In this document: positions 9,301 to 16,834 of the stretch, in pieces | How positions within the stretch are numbered: the stretch's first letter is position 1 | Layout: every line of letters begins with the position of its first letter | Assembly: GCA_046154185.1 (NCBI GenBank) | Contig: JBJXGE010000004.1 | Location: forward strand, 87,633 to 151,632 | DNA length: 64,000 nt | Direction of reading: 5' to 3' | Origin: JBJXGE01 sp046154185 | GTDB lineage: Bacteria; Planctomycetota; UBA8108; UBA1146; JAJFFE01 | Notes under the pieces: model-generated | Databases searched by the model: none | What the model was told of the DNA's origin: nothing | What the model saw: only the letters and a program-made list of their open reading frames with translations | Program-made: the position numbers and the translations under genes

Positions 9301-9764
9301 GCATCGCCTTGGATCAGTGGACGGTTTACCTCGCCAGCTAGACACGAACTCGTACCGATCAGGCCCGCGGAGTAGAGCTTGAGCAGTTCATGATCGATGC
9401 GCGGCTTGTAGTAGAAACCCTCGACGTACGCGAGGCTCGAGAGGCGCAGCAGGTTTTGATAGCCCGTCGCATTTTGCGCGAGCAGGAGCAAGTGATAGTA
9501 GTTGTGGCCTTTCGGGTCGCGCTTCTTGTCGAAGCGGCTGCCCGCTGTTACGTACGCTTCCATCCCAATGATCGGTTTGATGCCCGCTGCTTTGCATTCT
9601 TGATAAAACTCCACAGCTCCGAACATGTTGCCATGGTCGGTCAGCGCGAGCGCCGGCATGCCTTGATCGGCCGCCATTTTTACGAGCGCCTCGACCGTGC
9701 TCACACCGTCGAGCAAGCTGTAGTGGCTGTGCACATGGAGATGACAAAAGCCGGGTTTTGACAT
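6300..9764 (-). CDS. dnaE: DNA polymerase III alpha subunit (DnaE)
   Basis: Replicative C-family polymerase, 1154 aa from the ATG at 9764. An N-terminal PHP domain (about 1-215) is followed by the palm/fingers, with catalytic PDIDIDF (about 408-414) and a third Asp in KMDFLGL (about 559), then the finger/tau-binding and OB-fold regions near the C-terminus (GEKREESVSLRAERI). All nine PHP metal-ligand positions known from proofreading-competent DnaE proteins seem kept: His8, His10, Asp19, His44, Glu69, His91, Cys141, Asp209, His211. I chose MSKPGFCHLH as the start because the domain begins there; an upstream start at 9842 would add 26 unrelated residues. It heads the minus-strand block. Confidence 0.96.
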   Translation of the reverse strand: MSKPGFCHLHVHSHYSLLDGVSTVEALVKMAADQGMPALALTDHGNMFGAVEFYQECKAAGIKPIIGMEAYVTAGSRFDKKRDPKGHNYYHLLLLAQNATGYQNLLRLSSLAYVEGFYYKPRIDHELLKLYSAGLIGTSSCLAGEVNRPLIQGDAAKALDAARRYQQIFGRDRFFLEIQNHGLPEQLRVLEQIPALAKELGLPLLATNDVHYLRSDDARAQEIHLCINTGTTLEDDERMRFHTDQFHFRSAQEMSKALGDFPEAISNSLEIAAMCDFQLDESTSHLPVFFPGGIPTNVDTRQQEEENRQLLRSLVAKGFQSRYPEASVQQTERLEYELGVIEKMGYVSYFLIVWDFIRYAREAGVPVGPGRGSAVGSMVSYCLGISAMDPIKYDLIFERFLNSDRISMPDIDIDFCMIGREKVIEYVRQKYGSDRVCQIITFGTMAARAVIRDVGRTLGIPLKEIDLIAKKIPDVPGTKLGEAIEQEPELAELRRDPRYHELFDVSLRLEGLNRHCSTHAAGVVICDRPLTEVVPLYRNGEDITTQFPMEILESIGLLKMDFLGLRTLTILDRAEKLVRQRFDAAFELEAVPLDDSKTYSLLTAGDTKGIFQLESSGMRELLRRLCPDRFEEVIAVLALYRPGPLGSGMDKVFSDRKHGREPLTYLHEALRPVLESSYGVILYQEQVMRVAHDLAGFTMNEADSLRKAMGKKRPEIIAKFKDQFITGAKARGIDRAIAAQIFEQIEHFAKYGFNKSHSTAYALLSYRTAYLKANYPADFLAAVLSCEIGNIDKLVEYIAESKRLGIAVRRPSINSSGLNFTVVEGEIQYGLVAIKGLGEKAVESLLRERERSGPFRSIFDFCARVDLKAVNKSTLEQLIKCGAFDGLGPSRARMLAASKDALEEGNRVQAEKRAGQLSLFGGESSSFAAPQEVYPTVSDWGELEQLNAEKEALGFYMSGHPLERRQHEVANWRTHTVQELANAGDGAEVCLGVLIRKVRTRQTKKGETMAFLEVEDLTGSTEIIVFPSTYTSEREQLIEDAIVLVVGVGEKREESVSLRAERIVPINDAYLRLGKRIGVSFAVPNTVENDLFRLKDILQRHRGEIPVSLVFTGAEGERWIVRSNPELSVAPSPAMIEELRALVGDERIRVDRHA

Positions 9765-9771
9765 GTGGGTT

Positions 9772-9800
9772 CTTATAGACACTTGCTGAAAGCCGAACAA
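9772..9800 (-). promoter_or_regulatory. Candidate dnaE promoter giving a leaderless transcript
   Basis: On the minus strand TTGTTC (9800-9795) and TATAAG (9777-9772) are separated by 17 bases. The -10 box ends only seven bases before the dnaE ATG at 9764, so transcription would begin at or next to the start codon. This agrees with the absence of a Shine-Dalgarno sequence in front of dnaE. The -35 match is poor (3/6), the -10 match good (5/6). Confidence 0.4.
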
Positions 9801-9840
9801 GCGGCTTGATGGAAGCCGCGCGCCCCGGCATTCTGCGCGC

Positions 9841-10044
9841 ATGAACGAGGGGCCGTGGGCGCGCCGACATTGGGTGAGTGTCCTCTATCGATGTTGCAAC
9901 GTTTACCAACGCGTCTACTTTGCCCACGGAGCGCTGGAAACTGTCGGTCGTTGTCCGCGTTGTTTGAAGCAAGTTCGATTCGTCCTGAGTGAATCTGGCG
10001 AGCCTGGAAAGTTTTTCTGTGCTGAATCGGGAGAGACCCGTTGA
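9841..10044 (+). CDS. Small cysteine-rich (zinc-ribbon-like) protein
   Basis: A 67-aa protein, divergent from dnaE. It has Cys18-Cys19 in LYRCCNVYQRVY and CPRC at 38-41, so a small zinc-binding knuckle is likely, followed by a short basic strand and a SGEPGKFFCAE end. I recall similar short Cys-rich proteins with a YRCC...CPRC layout in planctomycete genomes, but no function is known to me. The Shine-Dalgarno is weak. It ends 10 bases before the next gene, which is also Cys-rich, so the pair may act together. Confidence 0.6.
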   Translation: MNEGPWARRHWVSVLYRCCNVYQRVYFAHGALETVGRCPRCLKQVRFVLSESGEPGKFFCAESGETR

Positions 10045-10054
10045 CGCCGAAGCT

Positions 10055-10792
10055 GTGACGGACGCGACCGCGGCGCCGATGGTGCCCGATGCGAGTGCCG
10101 CCCCGCAGTCGCCGGTTTACGCGCGACTTTACGAGGAAGAGCAAAAGGTCGACGGACCAAGTCGTTGGAGCGTGGGCGCTGGTCATCGCGTTTGCCATCG
10201 GTGTCAACAGCAGCTGGCGCAGCGCGTGCAATTCTGCACCGTGCTGGAGCCAGCTCGCGAGGTGCGCGGCCGGTCGTTCGACGCAGCGGAGATTTTCGAA
10301 CGACACGACTACTGTGTGAGTTGTTTCCCGACTGTCACTCGCGAACGGATCTTTGCGCATTGGAAGAGCGTGATTCCGGAGGGCAGCGGTACTGCGCGCA
10401 AAACGGTCAATCTCGCGTCTCTGTACGCGACATTCGAGCAACTCAGTGAACGAAGCGCCGCGACAGAATCCAGCGTGTCGTGTCGCACGAGCACCCCAAG
10501 TCTGCCGGACGACGAGCGAGATCGCGGGAGTGATGAAAGTCGCGCCGACGCGACGCGCGACGAAACTAGCTTCCTCAACTCGCCGGAGTCCGTCCCGCAG
10601 GATCATCATCTGGGCTTTCTGTTGGCACTATTTCTCGTTCGCAAGCGCCAACTGCGTTGGGTGAGTATCGATTCGAACTGCCTCACGGTCGCCGCACGCG
10701 AGGACGACCACCTCTACCGACTTCCGGTCCCGCCGCCGTCTTTTGACTTGACCGCTGCGGAAGCGGCGTTCGAGGCTTTGTTCGGAACCTAG
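10055..10792 (+). CDS. Hypothetical protein with a CxxC zinc-binding domain
   Basis: About 245 aa from GTG at 10055; the start is uncertain because the frame is open back to GTG 9989, which would overlap the 67-aa gene by 56 bases, and neither has a good ribosome site. The N-terminal half has CHRC, then FCTVL, then HDYCVSC, a layout that suggests a treble-clef or ribbon zinc site, followed by a Trp-containing helix (AHWKSVIP). The middle is Ser/Asp/Arg-rich and probably disordered. The C-terminal part (HHLGFLLALFLVRKRQLRW) looks like a compact helical domain. I do not recognise a characterised family. It is followed by a 486-base non-coding stretch before mraZ. Confidence 0.65.
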   Translation: MTDATAAPMVPDASAAPQSPVYARLYEEEQKVDGPSRWSVGAGHRVCHRCQQQLAQRVQFCTVLEPAREVRGRSFDAAEIFERHDYCVSCFPTVTRERIFAHWKSVIPEGSGTARKTVNLASLYATFEQLSERSAATESSVSCRTSTPSLPDDERDRGSDESRADATRDETSFLNSPESVPQDHHLGFLLALFLVRKRQLRWVSIDSNCLTVAAREDDHLYRLPVPPPSFDLTAAEAAFEALFGT

Positions 10793-10953
10793 CGCTCCCG
10801 GTTTCGCAAAAAATATTTTTCGCGCCGTTCGGTCTGCGAAGAAACTCAAAAATCCACTAGCAGTAGTGCTACGCCTCGCCGAGTGGAACCACCGCTTGCG
10901 CCGCCGCAGGCTCGGCTAGTCCAGTAACTCGTGAGCCGCATGGAAATTCCGCA

Positions 10954-10982
10954 TTGACGCCCGACTTTCCGAGTGCAATAAA
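10954..10982 (+). promoter_or_regulatory. Candidate sigma-70-type promoter of the dcw cluster
   Basis: TTGACG at 10954-10959 and AATAAA at 10977-10982 are separated by 17 bases. The -35 matches five of six consensus bases and the -10 four of six. The MraZ-type boxes start exactly at this -10 element and continue downstream, the arrangement expected of an autorepressed promoter. Confidence 0.5.
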
Positions 10983-11027
10983 GTGGGGGCAAGTGGTTCT
11001 CGGGCACACCAAAGTGGAGACCTGTGG
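10980..11027 (+). promoter_or_regulatory. MraZ operator: GTGG direct repeats
   Basis: AAAGTGG occurs at 10980 and 11011, CAAGTGG at 10990 and CCTGTGG at 11021. The GTGG cores at 10983 and 10993, and at 11014 and 11024, are each exactly 10 bases apart, one helical turn, and the two pairs are 21 bases apart. MraZ proteins are known to bind short GTGG/TGGG direct repeats with a 10-base period in front of their own gene, so this is the expected autoregulatory site for the mraZ gene downstream. Confidence 0.65.
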
Positions 11028-11278
11028 AGGAGCCGATAGGCGCCGCGAGTCGAACTCTCTGGCACGCCGTGGGGCCATGAAGCGAAGAGGCGGTTGTGGG
11101 GAAGCTGGGTCGATGTTTGCGAACTCTGCGTGCGCATCGACTCTGCGTCCTCACGACAACCTCCGCTCGCTGGCGCGAAGCTCGGACGGCTGCGAATCGG
11201 ACCGCAGCGAGGCGAACTTCGCTCGCACGAGGTTGGTGACTGCGCGGGGAATTTGGGAAGACGGGGAGCGACATCGCT

Positions 11279-11758
11279 ATGGCCGCCGCGTTCATCGGCA
11301 ACTCTGCCCATGCGCTCGATGACAAAGGGCGAGTCATCATCCCGTCGAAATTTCGTGATCAGCTCTCGAGCGATGTGGATGGCGATGGATTCGTCGCGAC
11401 ACCGGCACCCGAGGGCTGCCTTTTTCTCTATACGCGGACGGAGTGGGCGCGAATTTGCCAAGATCAATCTGCGCTTCCGAAAGGCTCTCCCGCGTTACGC
11501 CAGTGGCAACGCTTGTGGGTCGCGAATGCCGAGACACTCCCCATCGACAAGCAAGGTCGAGTCTTGCTTCCAGAGTCGCTGCGACGCATCGCGAAACTTG
11601 ACCGCGACGTAGTGCTCGCAGGGTGTTTCGACCGCATCGAAGTTTGGACCCGAGAAGGTTGGGATCGCGCCCAGGCAGAGGCTAGCACAAATTTCCCGCA
11701 GCACACGCAGGAATTCTTGTCTGCCGGCGGTGCGCCGCAGCCGCGGGAGGCGAATTGA
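11279..11758 (+). CDS. mraZ: MraZ transcriptional regulator
   Basis: MraZ is a ring-forming DNA-binding protein built from two SpoVT-AbrB-like swapped-hairpin domains; it represses its own dcw operon. Both repeats are visible: DDKGRVIIPSKFR (about 14-26) and DKQGRVLLPESLR (about 90-102). Length is 159 aa, slightly longer than usual because of a Gln/Pro-rich tail. ATG 11279 follows GGGGAG by ten bases. GTGG boxes in the upstream region suit its binding mode. It is the first gene of the division/cell wall cluster. Confidence 0.93.
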   Translation: MAAAFIGNSAHALDDKGRVIIPSKFRDQLSSDVDGDGFVATPAPEGCLFLYTRTEWARICQDQSALPKGSPALRQWQRLWVANAETLPIDKQGRVLLPESLRRIAKLDRDVVLAGCFDRIEVWTREGWDRAQAEASTNFPQHTQEFLSAGGAPQPREAN

Positions 11759-11938
11759 TGCCGCCGCGAGTTGGCAAACGGGCTGAATGTTGTTTTGAAC
11801 GACCGGAAAAAGCGCAGCAGAGTTTTGTCTGCCTGCGAGGTGACGGGGCTGCTCGCACCCCATCACGCCAGCACACAAAGCTCTCCTCGCGATAACGAGG
11901 CTGCCAAGCCACGAATTTGCGAAACGAGGATGAATCCA

Positions 11939-12232
11939 ATGCTGACGAAGCGTGCCGGTACGACGCCGAGCTCACGCCCGGCGAAGGAATCGACGGTGTC
12001 GCGCGTGCGCAATCATCTGCAACTTGTCACACGCTGGCAGGAGCCGGTGCGTGAAGAGCGGCAACTTGGCCAAGACTTGCTCGCGCTCTTCGCTCGCCTC
12101 AAGCGCGTGCACAGTCGCAGCCGCGGTTTGCGCGGGGTCGACGCGAGCCCCCACATGAAGGAAGTCGTGAAGGCCCTGAAACTAGTCGGCTCCGAGTTGT
12201 TGGTGATCGATCCCGGGAGAAAGCGAGCCTGA
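11939..12232 (+). CDS. Hypothetical 97-aa protein between mraZ and rsmH
   Basis: Start ATG 11939 is chosen because GAGG at 11926-11929 lies nine bases upstream; the open frame extends further back to 11771 without a ribosome site. The protein has a basic, Ser/Thr-rich N-terminus and a helical middle (EERQLGQDLLALFARLKRVHSR), then HMKEVVKALKLVGSELL. No family is recognised. Its TGA overlaps the CTG start proposed for rsmH, so it is probably translated as part of the dcw operon. The 180 bases between mraZ and this gene hold nothing I can identify. Confidence 0.6.
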   Translation: MLTKRAGTTPSSRPAKESTVSRVRNHLQLVTRWQEPVREERQLGQDLLALFARLKRVHSRSRGLRGVDASPHMKEVVKALKLVGSELLVIDPGRKRA

Positions 12233-13125
12233 CAGATTTCGACGCACCGCATCGCGCGGTTCTCCTCGCAGAAGTGGTGCATTGGCTCGATCCGCCACCG
12301 GGGGCGCGACTCCTCGACTTGACGGTCGGCGCCGGCGGACACGCGCGCGCGCTACTTGACAAGGCCGGACCGGCGGCGCGGCTCTGGGGAGTCGATCGGG
12401 ACCTGGAGATTCTAGCCGTCGCGCGCGCCCGATTGACTGGTTTGCCGGTTGAGCTTTTGCACGGCGATTTCGGCGACGTGGAGCGATTGCGCGCACAACT
12501 TCCGGCGGAGCGATTTGACTCGGTGTTGCTCGACTTGGGCGTCTCGTCGCTGCAGCTCGATGCACCGCAACGCGGTTTTAGCTTTCGCAGCACGGGACCG
12601 CTCGACATGCGGATGGATCAGAGCCGCGGAATTACGGCGAGCGAGTTTCTGCAGGCGGTGAGCTGCGAAGAACTGACGCGGCTACTCGCGGATGTTGGTG
12701 AGGAGCGATTCGCACCGCGAGTGGCGCGAGCGATCGACGACGCACGGCGAACGGGACCGATCACGACGACCACGCAGCTCGCCGAGATCGTACGCGCCGC
12801 GCTTCGTGGCCGTCCGAGCGGCGGAATCGACCCCGCGACGCGGACTTTTCAAGCGTTGCGAATAGCGGTGAACCGCGAGCTGGTAGCGCTCGACATGTTT
12901 CTCGCGCGTTTCAAGTTGTTTCTGCGGCCGCAGGGGCGCCTAGCCATCATCGCCTTTCACTCGCTTGAGGATCGGCGCGTCAAGCAGTGCTTTCGCGAGC
13001 AGGCGCACGAGGGAGACGCCACGCTTGTCACGCCGAGCGCCATCCGACCAAGCGCGAGTGAAGTGGCGCAAAATCCGCGCGCGCGAAGCGCTCGACTACG
13101 AGTGATTGCATTACACGGTGACTGA
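12229..13125 (+). CDS. rsmH: 16S rRNA m4C1402 methyltransferase (RsmH/MraW)
   Basis: RsmH N4-methylates C1402 in the 16S rRNA P site using SAM. The protein shows the family start HRAVLLAEVVHWL, SAM motif LDLTVGAGGHA, VLLDLGVSSLQLD, RGFSFRSTGPLDMRMD, and the C-terminal AIIAFHSLEDRRVKQCF. The first ATG/GTG (12274) would cut off the conserved PVLLxEVV-type start, so I place the start at CTG 12229, preceded by GGGAG at 12215-12219 with nine bases spacing and overlapping the upstream TGA (CTGA). This gives 298 aa, the usual length. CTG initiation is inferred and needs confirmation. Confidence 0.92.
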   Translation: MTDFDAPHRAVLLAEVVHWLDPPPGARLLDLTVGAGGHARALLDKAGPAARLWGVDRDLEILAVARARLTGLPVELLHGDFGDVERLRAQLPAERFDSVLLDLGVSSLQLDAPQRGFSFRSTGPLDMRMDQSRGITASEFLQAVSCEELTRLLADVGEERFAPRVARAIDDARRTGPITTTTQLAEIVRAALRGRPSGGIDPATRTFQALRIAVNRELVALDMFLARFKLFLRPQGRLAIIAFHSLEDRRVKQCFREQAHEGDATLVTPSAIRPSASEVAQNPRARSARLRVIALHGD

Positions 13126-13143
13126 GAACGGAGGACGCGAACT

Positions 13144-13404
13144 ATGCTTCGATTGATTTTGGCGCTGGCTCTCGTCGTAGGCTGTGGCTTCGACATCGTT
13201 ATGGAGCGATGGCAACAACGAAGCTGTCAGCAACAGATTTCGAATCTCGAGTCACATCTGCGGGACCAGGTTCACCAGCGCGAGGCCGCGCGTCTGCGGT
13301 ATCAGCACGCCATCATCGATTGTTGTTTCAAGAGCGCGCCCAGCGGCGTTCAATTGCTGGAACTGCAAGCGACCGCGATCGCGGCCATGGGGGGTGGCGA
13401 GTGA
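13144..13404 (+). CDS. ftsL: FtsL-like small division protein
   Basis: An 86-aa protein with an N-terminal membrane segment (LRLILALALVVGCGFDIV), followed by a helical coiled-coil-like part (QQQISNLESHLRDQVHQREAARLRYQ), in the standard FtsL position between rsmH and ftsI. FtsL sequences are too divergent for a motif call, so the name rests on size, topology and location. ATG 13144 has GGAGG nine bases upstream. Its stop overlaps the ftsI GTG (GTGA). In other bacteria FtsL bridges FtsQ/B and the FtsWI synthase. Confidence 0.7.
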   Translation: MLRLILALALVVGCGFDIVMERWQQRSCQQQISNLESHLRDQVHQREAARLRYQHAIIDCCFKSAPSGVQLLELQATAIAAMGGGE

Positions 13405-15326
13405 CTGCCGTGTCCGCCACGATGCGCCGCAGTTCTCCCGCGACTGCCGGAGGCCGCAGCGCGGCCTTTGTGATCAGTCTTTTGCAGTTCGCGTTGTTGG
13501 CCTTGGTCGTGAGGTGCTTTTACTTGCAGATCGTGCGCGGACCGGTGCTCGCCGGCGTCCAGCGTTCGATCACGACCGCGAGCGAGCCGCAACTAGGTCG
13601 CCGTGGCAGCATCGTCACGAGCGATGGCCTGGTGCTAGCGGAAGATTCGCCGCGTTGGCGCGTCGCGATTGATCCGGACGCGCTGTCCGGTTCGACGCGA
13701 CTCAGCCCCGAAGCGCGCGACGCAGAGCTGAGTCGCGCGATCACTACGATCAGCGCAACAATTCCGCTCCAACTGGAACAACCGGACAACGGGTTGTTGT
13801 TGATCGCCGCGCGGGAGTCCATGCGCCGTGACCGCCATTACCTGCGGCTCGGCTGGGTCGAGGGCAGTGACGCGTACCAGGCTTTGCAGCGGTACTTCTC
13901 CCAGCTGCCTCACGCCTGGCGGCGCGCATTCAATCTGGAGATCTCCACGCGCCGCGCGTATCCGCAGGGAAATCTCGCCCGTCAACTCGTCGGACCCGTC
14001 CATACATCGGACTTCTTCAGCGGAATCGAACGCGGTTTCGATTCCGTGCTCAGTTCGCGCCGCGGCCTAAGTCACGTCGAGAAGGATGTCGCGCAACGGC
14101 GATTTGTCAGCGCGGAAAGCGCCAATGTCGAGCCGGTCCACGGTCAAGATCTCGTCCTCACTATCGACTCGCGCGCGCAGCGATTGCTGGAAACGCTTTT
14201 GCTTGCCGCGAAGGAAAAACACGGCGCGCGGACAACGACCGGCGTCGTGCTGGAGCCGCACTCGGGCGCGGTCATCGCGACCGCGAGCATGCCGCGTCGA
14301 ACGGACGCCGCGGATTCCTGGTCGGCTCGGATGGCCGCTAAAGACGACGATTTGCGGCGCAGCCTCCAGTCGAGCCAGCTCGCTTACGAGCCGGGATCGA
14401 TCGTCAAGCCGTTGATCCTAGCCCAAGTGCTCACTGCGGGTATCGACCCGCACGTCATCGTCAAGTCGAGCGCTGGCGCCGATCAGACGTTTCAGACGCC
14501 GGGCTACGCCAAGACCGTGCACGACGAGACCCATCGCGGGCCGCTCAACATCATCGAATCGGTTGTGTTCTCGAGCAACATCGGACTCGCCAACGTTGGC
14601 CTGAAACTCGGGCGCTCCGGCCTCGTCGCCGCGCATCGTCGGTTCAGTCTCGATCAGAAGACGGGATTCGGGCTGGGCGAAAAGCGGGGACGGTCCATCA
14701 CGGCTCCGAGCTATGACTGGAAACAGCTCACGACCATCTGTTCTTCGTACGGCTACGAATTCTCGCTGACACCGCTGCAGATCGCGCGCGCCTATTGTGC
14801 GCTCGCCAATGGTGGATTCGATGTGAGACCGCATGTCGTTCGACGCGGCTTGCACGAGACCTTGCCGGAGGAGCGCGTGAGCATTCTCGCGCCCGAAATC
14901 GCGCGGCAAGTGCGCGACACGCTCCGTCGCACGGTCGTCGAAGGGAGCGGCATCCACCTCAAAGACTTGGGGGCGGACGACATTTTGCTGGCTGGGAAAA
15001 CCGGCACCGCGCGCAAGTGGCAGCCGGACAAACGCTACGATGGCCACTATGCCACTTTCGCCGGCTTCGCGCCTGTGGATAATCCGCGCTTCGTCGTCGT
15101 CATCGTCATCGAGGAACCGCAAGGCGAGTACTTTGGCGGCCGGGTTGCAGGACCCGTGGCGACGCAGCTTTTGCGCGGTCTTCTCAATCAGCCGAGCAGT
15201 TATTTCGCGGCTTGTTATGATGCGGCCATGCGGGAGATGGACGCGGTCGAGACCGAGGCTCGAGACGATGTTTCGGTCGATGCGCGTGGGGGAAGCGGGC
15301 CATGGACGACAGTGGAATCGCGGTAA
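13401..15326 (+). CDS. ftsI: Division peptidoglycan transpeptidase FtsI (PBP2/3 class B)
   Basis: Class B penicillin-binding protein of 641 aa, from the GTG at 13401 that overlaps the ftsL stop. It has an N-terminal membrane helix (AAFVISLLQFALLALVVRCFYL), a PBP dimer domain and a transpeptidase domain with the catalytic S333xxK336 (PGSIVK), S391SN393 and K533TG535 motifs. There are no PASTA repeats at the C-terminus. It cross-links septal peptidoglycan together with the FtsW encoded downstream. The 3-prime end overlaps murE by 25 bases. Confidence 0.93.
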   Translation: MTAVSATMRRSSPATAGGRSAAFVISLLQFALLALVVRCFYLQIVRGPVLAGVQRSITTASEPQLGRRGSIVTSDGLVLAEDSPRWRVAIDPDALSGSTRLSPEARDAELSRAITTISATIPLQLEQPDNGLLLIAARESMRRDRHYLRLGWVEGSDAYQALQRYFSQLPHAWRRAFNLEISTRRAYPQGNLARQLVGPVHTSDFFSGIERGFDSVLSSRRGLSHVEKDVAQRRFVSAESANVEPVHGQDLVLTIDSRAQRLLETLLLAAKEKHGARTTTGVVLEPHSGAVIATASMPRRTDAADSWSARMAAKDDDLRRSLQSSQLAYEPGSIVKPLILAQVLTAGIDPHVIVKSSAGADQTFQTPGYAKTVHDETHRGPLNIIESVVFSSNIGLANVGLKLGRSGLVAAHRRFSLDQKTGFGLGEKRGRSITAPSYDWKQLTTICSSYGYEFSLTPLQIARAYCALANGGFDVRPHVVRRGLHETLPEERVSILAPEIARQVRDTLRRTVVEGSGIHLKDLGADDILLAGKTGTARKWQPDKRYDGHYATFAGFAPVDNPRFVVVIVIEEPQGEYFGGRVAGPVATQLLRGLLNQPSSYFAACYDAAMREMDAVETEARDDVSVDARGGSGPWTTVESR

Positions 15327-16834
15327 CGGCGCTCGGACACTCCGAGTTGCTCACGAGATTGGCTGCGCGCCATGGTGGACCGGCGCCGCGCGGAGTATTT
15401 CGTCGCGCATTCTGCGATGACCGCCACGATGCCTTGAGCGCCGACGATTCTGCCGACGCGCTTTTCATCGCAGTTCGCGGCGCACGGCACGACTCACACT
15501 TTTCCATTCAGGAACTCGTGCGGCGCGGTTTCAACGGTGGCGTTGTCGTTGAACGGCCGGTTCCGAGTTGTGGTTTGCCGCTCTATCAAGTCGAGAGCAC
15601 GCGCCGAGCCGTGTCTGTTCTCGCGCACGCCTTCGCGGGCGACCCGGGCCGCGAGTTACGCACTTTTGGCATCACTGGGACAAACGGCAAGTCGACCACG
15701 GTTCGGATGCTCGCTGCAATGCTCGAGGCCGCCGGCGAGTCATGCGGGTGGAGCGGAACGGTGACGAGTCGGTTCGGCGAACGCGAAGTGCGGAGCCGAA
15801 TGACAACGCCGGAGCCGCAGGAAATTGTGATCGGGATGCGTGAACACGTCCGAGCCGGCGGTCGCGCGATGGTGCTCGAGGTCTCGTCGCACGCGCTCGA
15901 TCAAGAGCGCGTCGCAGGCCTGACCTTTAGCGGTGCAGCACTCACGAATCTGAGTCGCGACCATTACGACTACCACGGCTCGCGCACGGCCTATCTCGAC
16001 GCCAAACTGCGGTTGTTCGAGCAGCTCGCTCCCGGCGTACCGGCCGTGCTACCGGCCGACAACGACATTCCCATGGATCATCCGCGGCTGCGCGGACGGG
16101 AGATCTTGACGTTCGCCGGCACGGCTCGTCGCGGCGCGAGAATCGCCGCGCACGCCGACCGACTCGTACTCGACACGCGAGGAATGCGCGGCGAGATTCG
16201 TGTGCTCGACGAGTCGATCGAGATCGACTGCCCGCTGATCGGGCGTTTCAACTTGTTGAACTTGCTGGCGGCCGCGTTGGTCGCGCGCCTTGCCGGCGTT
16301 TCGGCGCCCGACATCGCGAAGGCTGTCCACGGGCTCGTGCCCGTGCGCGGACGACTCGAGCCGGTGCCCGCCGGCGGTGGCCAAGTGTACGTCGACTACG
16401 CGCATACTCCGGATGCGCTTGCAGCGGTGCTCGGCTCCGCCCGCGAGCTGACGCAGCAACGATTGGTCGTCGTGTTCGGTTGCGGTGGCGATCGCGACCG
16501 CGGCAAGCGGCCACTCATGGGGCAAGTCGCCGAGCGACTCGCGGATCGCGTCATCATCACAACAGATAATCCGCGGAGCGAGGATGCAGGGAGTATCTGC
16601 GCGGAGATTACCGCTGGAATGGGACGACCTGAGCGCGTCGCCGTCGAACTCGACCGCCGCCGCGCAATTCGATTCGGACTCAGTGAAATTGCACCAGGCG
16701 ATGTGCTGGTGGTTGCTGGCAAGGGGCACGAGCGCGAGCAATACGTCGGGGCAAATGTTTTGCCGTTCGACGATTTTCAGGTGATCGAAGAGATGTTGGC
16801 AGAGGGGAAGGTGACATGCGTCCGAGAAGTTTAG
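15302..16834 (+). CDS. murE: UDP-MurNAc-tripeptide synthetase MurE (meso-DAP type)
   Basis: MurE adds the third amino acid to UDP-MurNAc-L-Ala-D-Glu. The P-loop GTNGKST is at 126-132, and the carbamylated-lysine region appears in RDHYDYHGSRTAYLDAK. The specificity motif is D422-N-P-R425, which in this family marks meso-diaminopimelate use, in contrast to the different motif of lysine enzymes. Length 510 aa is typical. ATG 15302 follows GGGGGAAG and overlaps the end of ftsI; the end overlaps murF by 19 bases. Confidence 0.95.
   Translation: MDDSGIAVTALGHSELLTRLAARHGGPAPRGVFRRAFCDDRHDALSADDSADALFIAVRGARHDSHFSIQELVRRGFNGGVVVERPVPSCGLPLYQVESTRRAVSVLAHAFAGDPGRELRTFGITGTNGKSTTVRMLAAMLEAAGESCGWSGTVTSRFGEREVRSRMTTPEPQEIVIGMREHVRAGGRAMVLEVSSHALDQERVAGLTFSGAALTNLSRDHYDYHGSRTAYLDAKLRLFEQLAPGVPAVLPADNDIPMDHPRLRGREILTFAGTARRGARIAAHADRLVLDTRGMRGEIRVLDESIEIDCPLIGRFNLLNLLAAALVARLAGVSAPDIAKAVHGLVPVRGRLEPVPAGGGQVYVDYAHTPDALAAVLGSARELTQQRLVVVFGCGGDRDRGKRPLMGQVAERLADRVIITTDNPRSEDAGSICAEITAGMGRPERVAVELDRRRAIRFGLSEIAPGDVLVVAGKGHEREQYVGANVLPFDDFQVIEEMLAEGKVTCVREV

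Larger units (their letters stand above)
10793..11278. other. Intergenic region upstream of the dcw cluster
   Basis: No convincing gene is seen in these 486 bases. The stretch holds the candidate mraZ promoter (10954-10982) and a group of MraZ-type boxes (10980-11027), leaving a leader of about 280 bases before mraZ. A short Met-initiated frame at 11077 has no ribosome site and poor codon pattern. The mraZ ribosome site (GGGGAG) is at about 11264. Confidence 0.6.
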
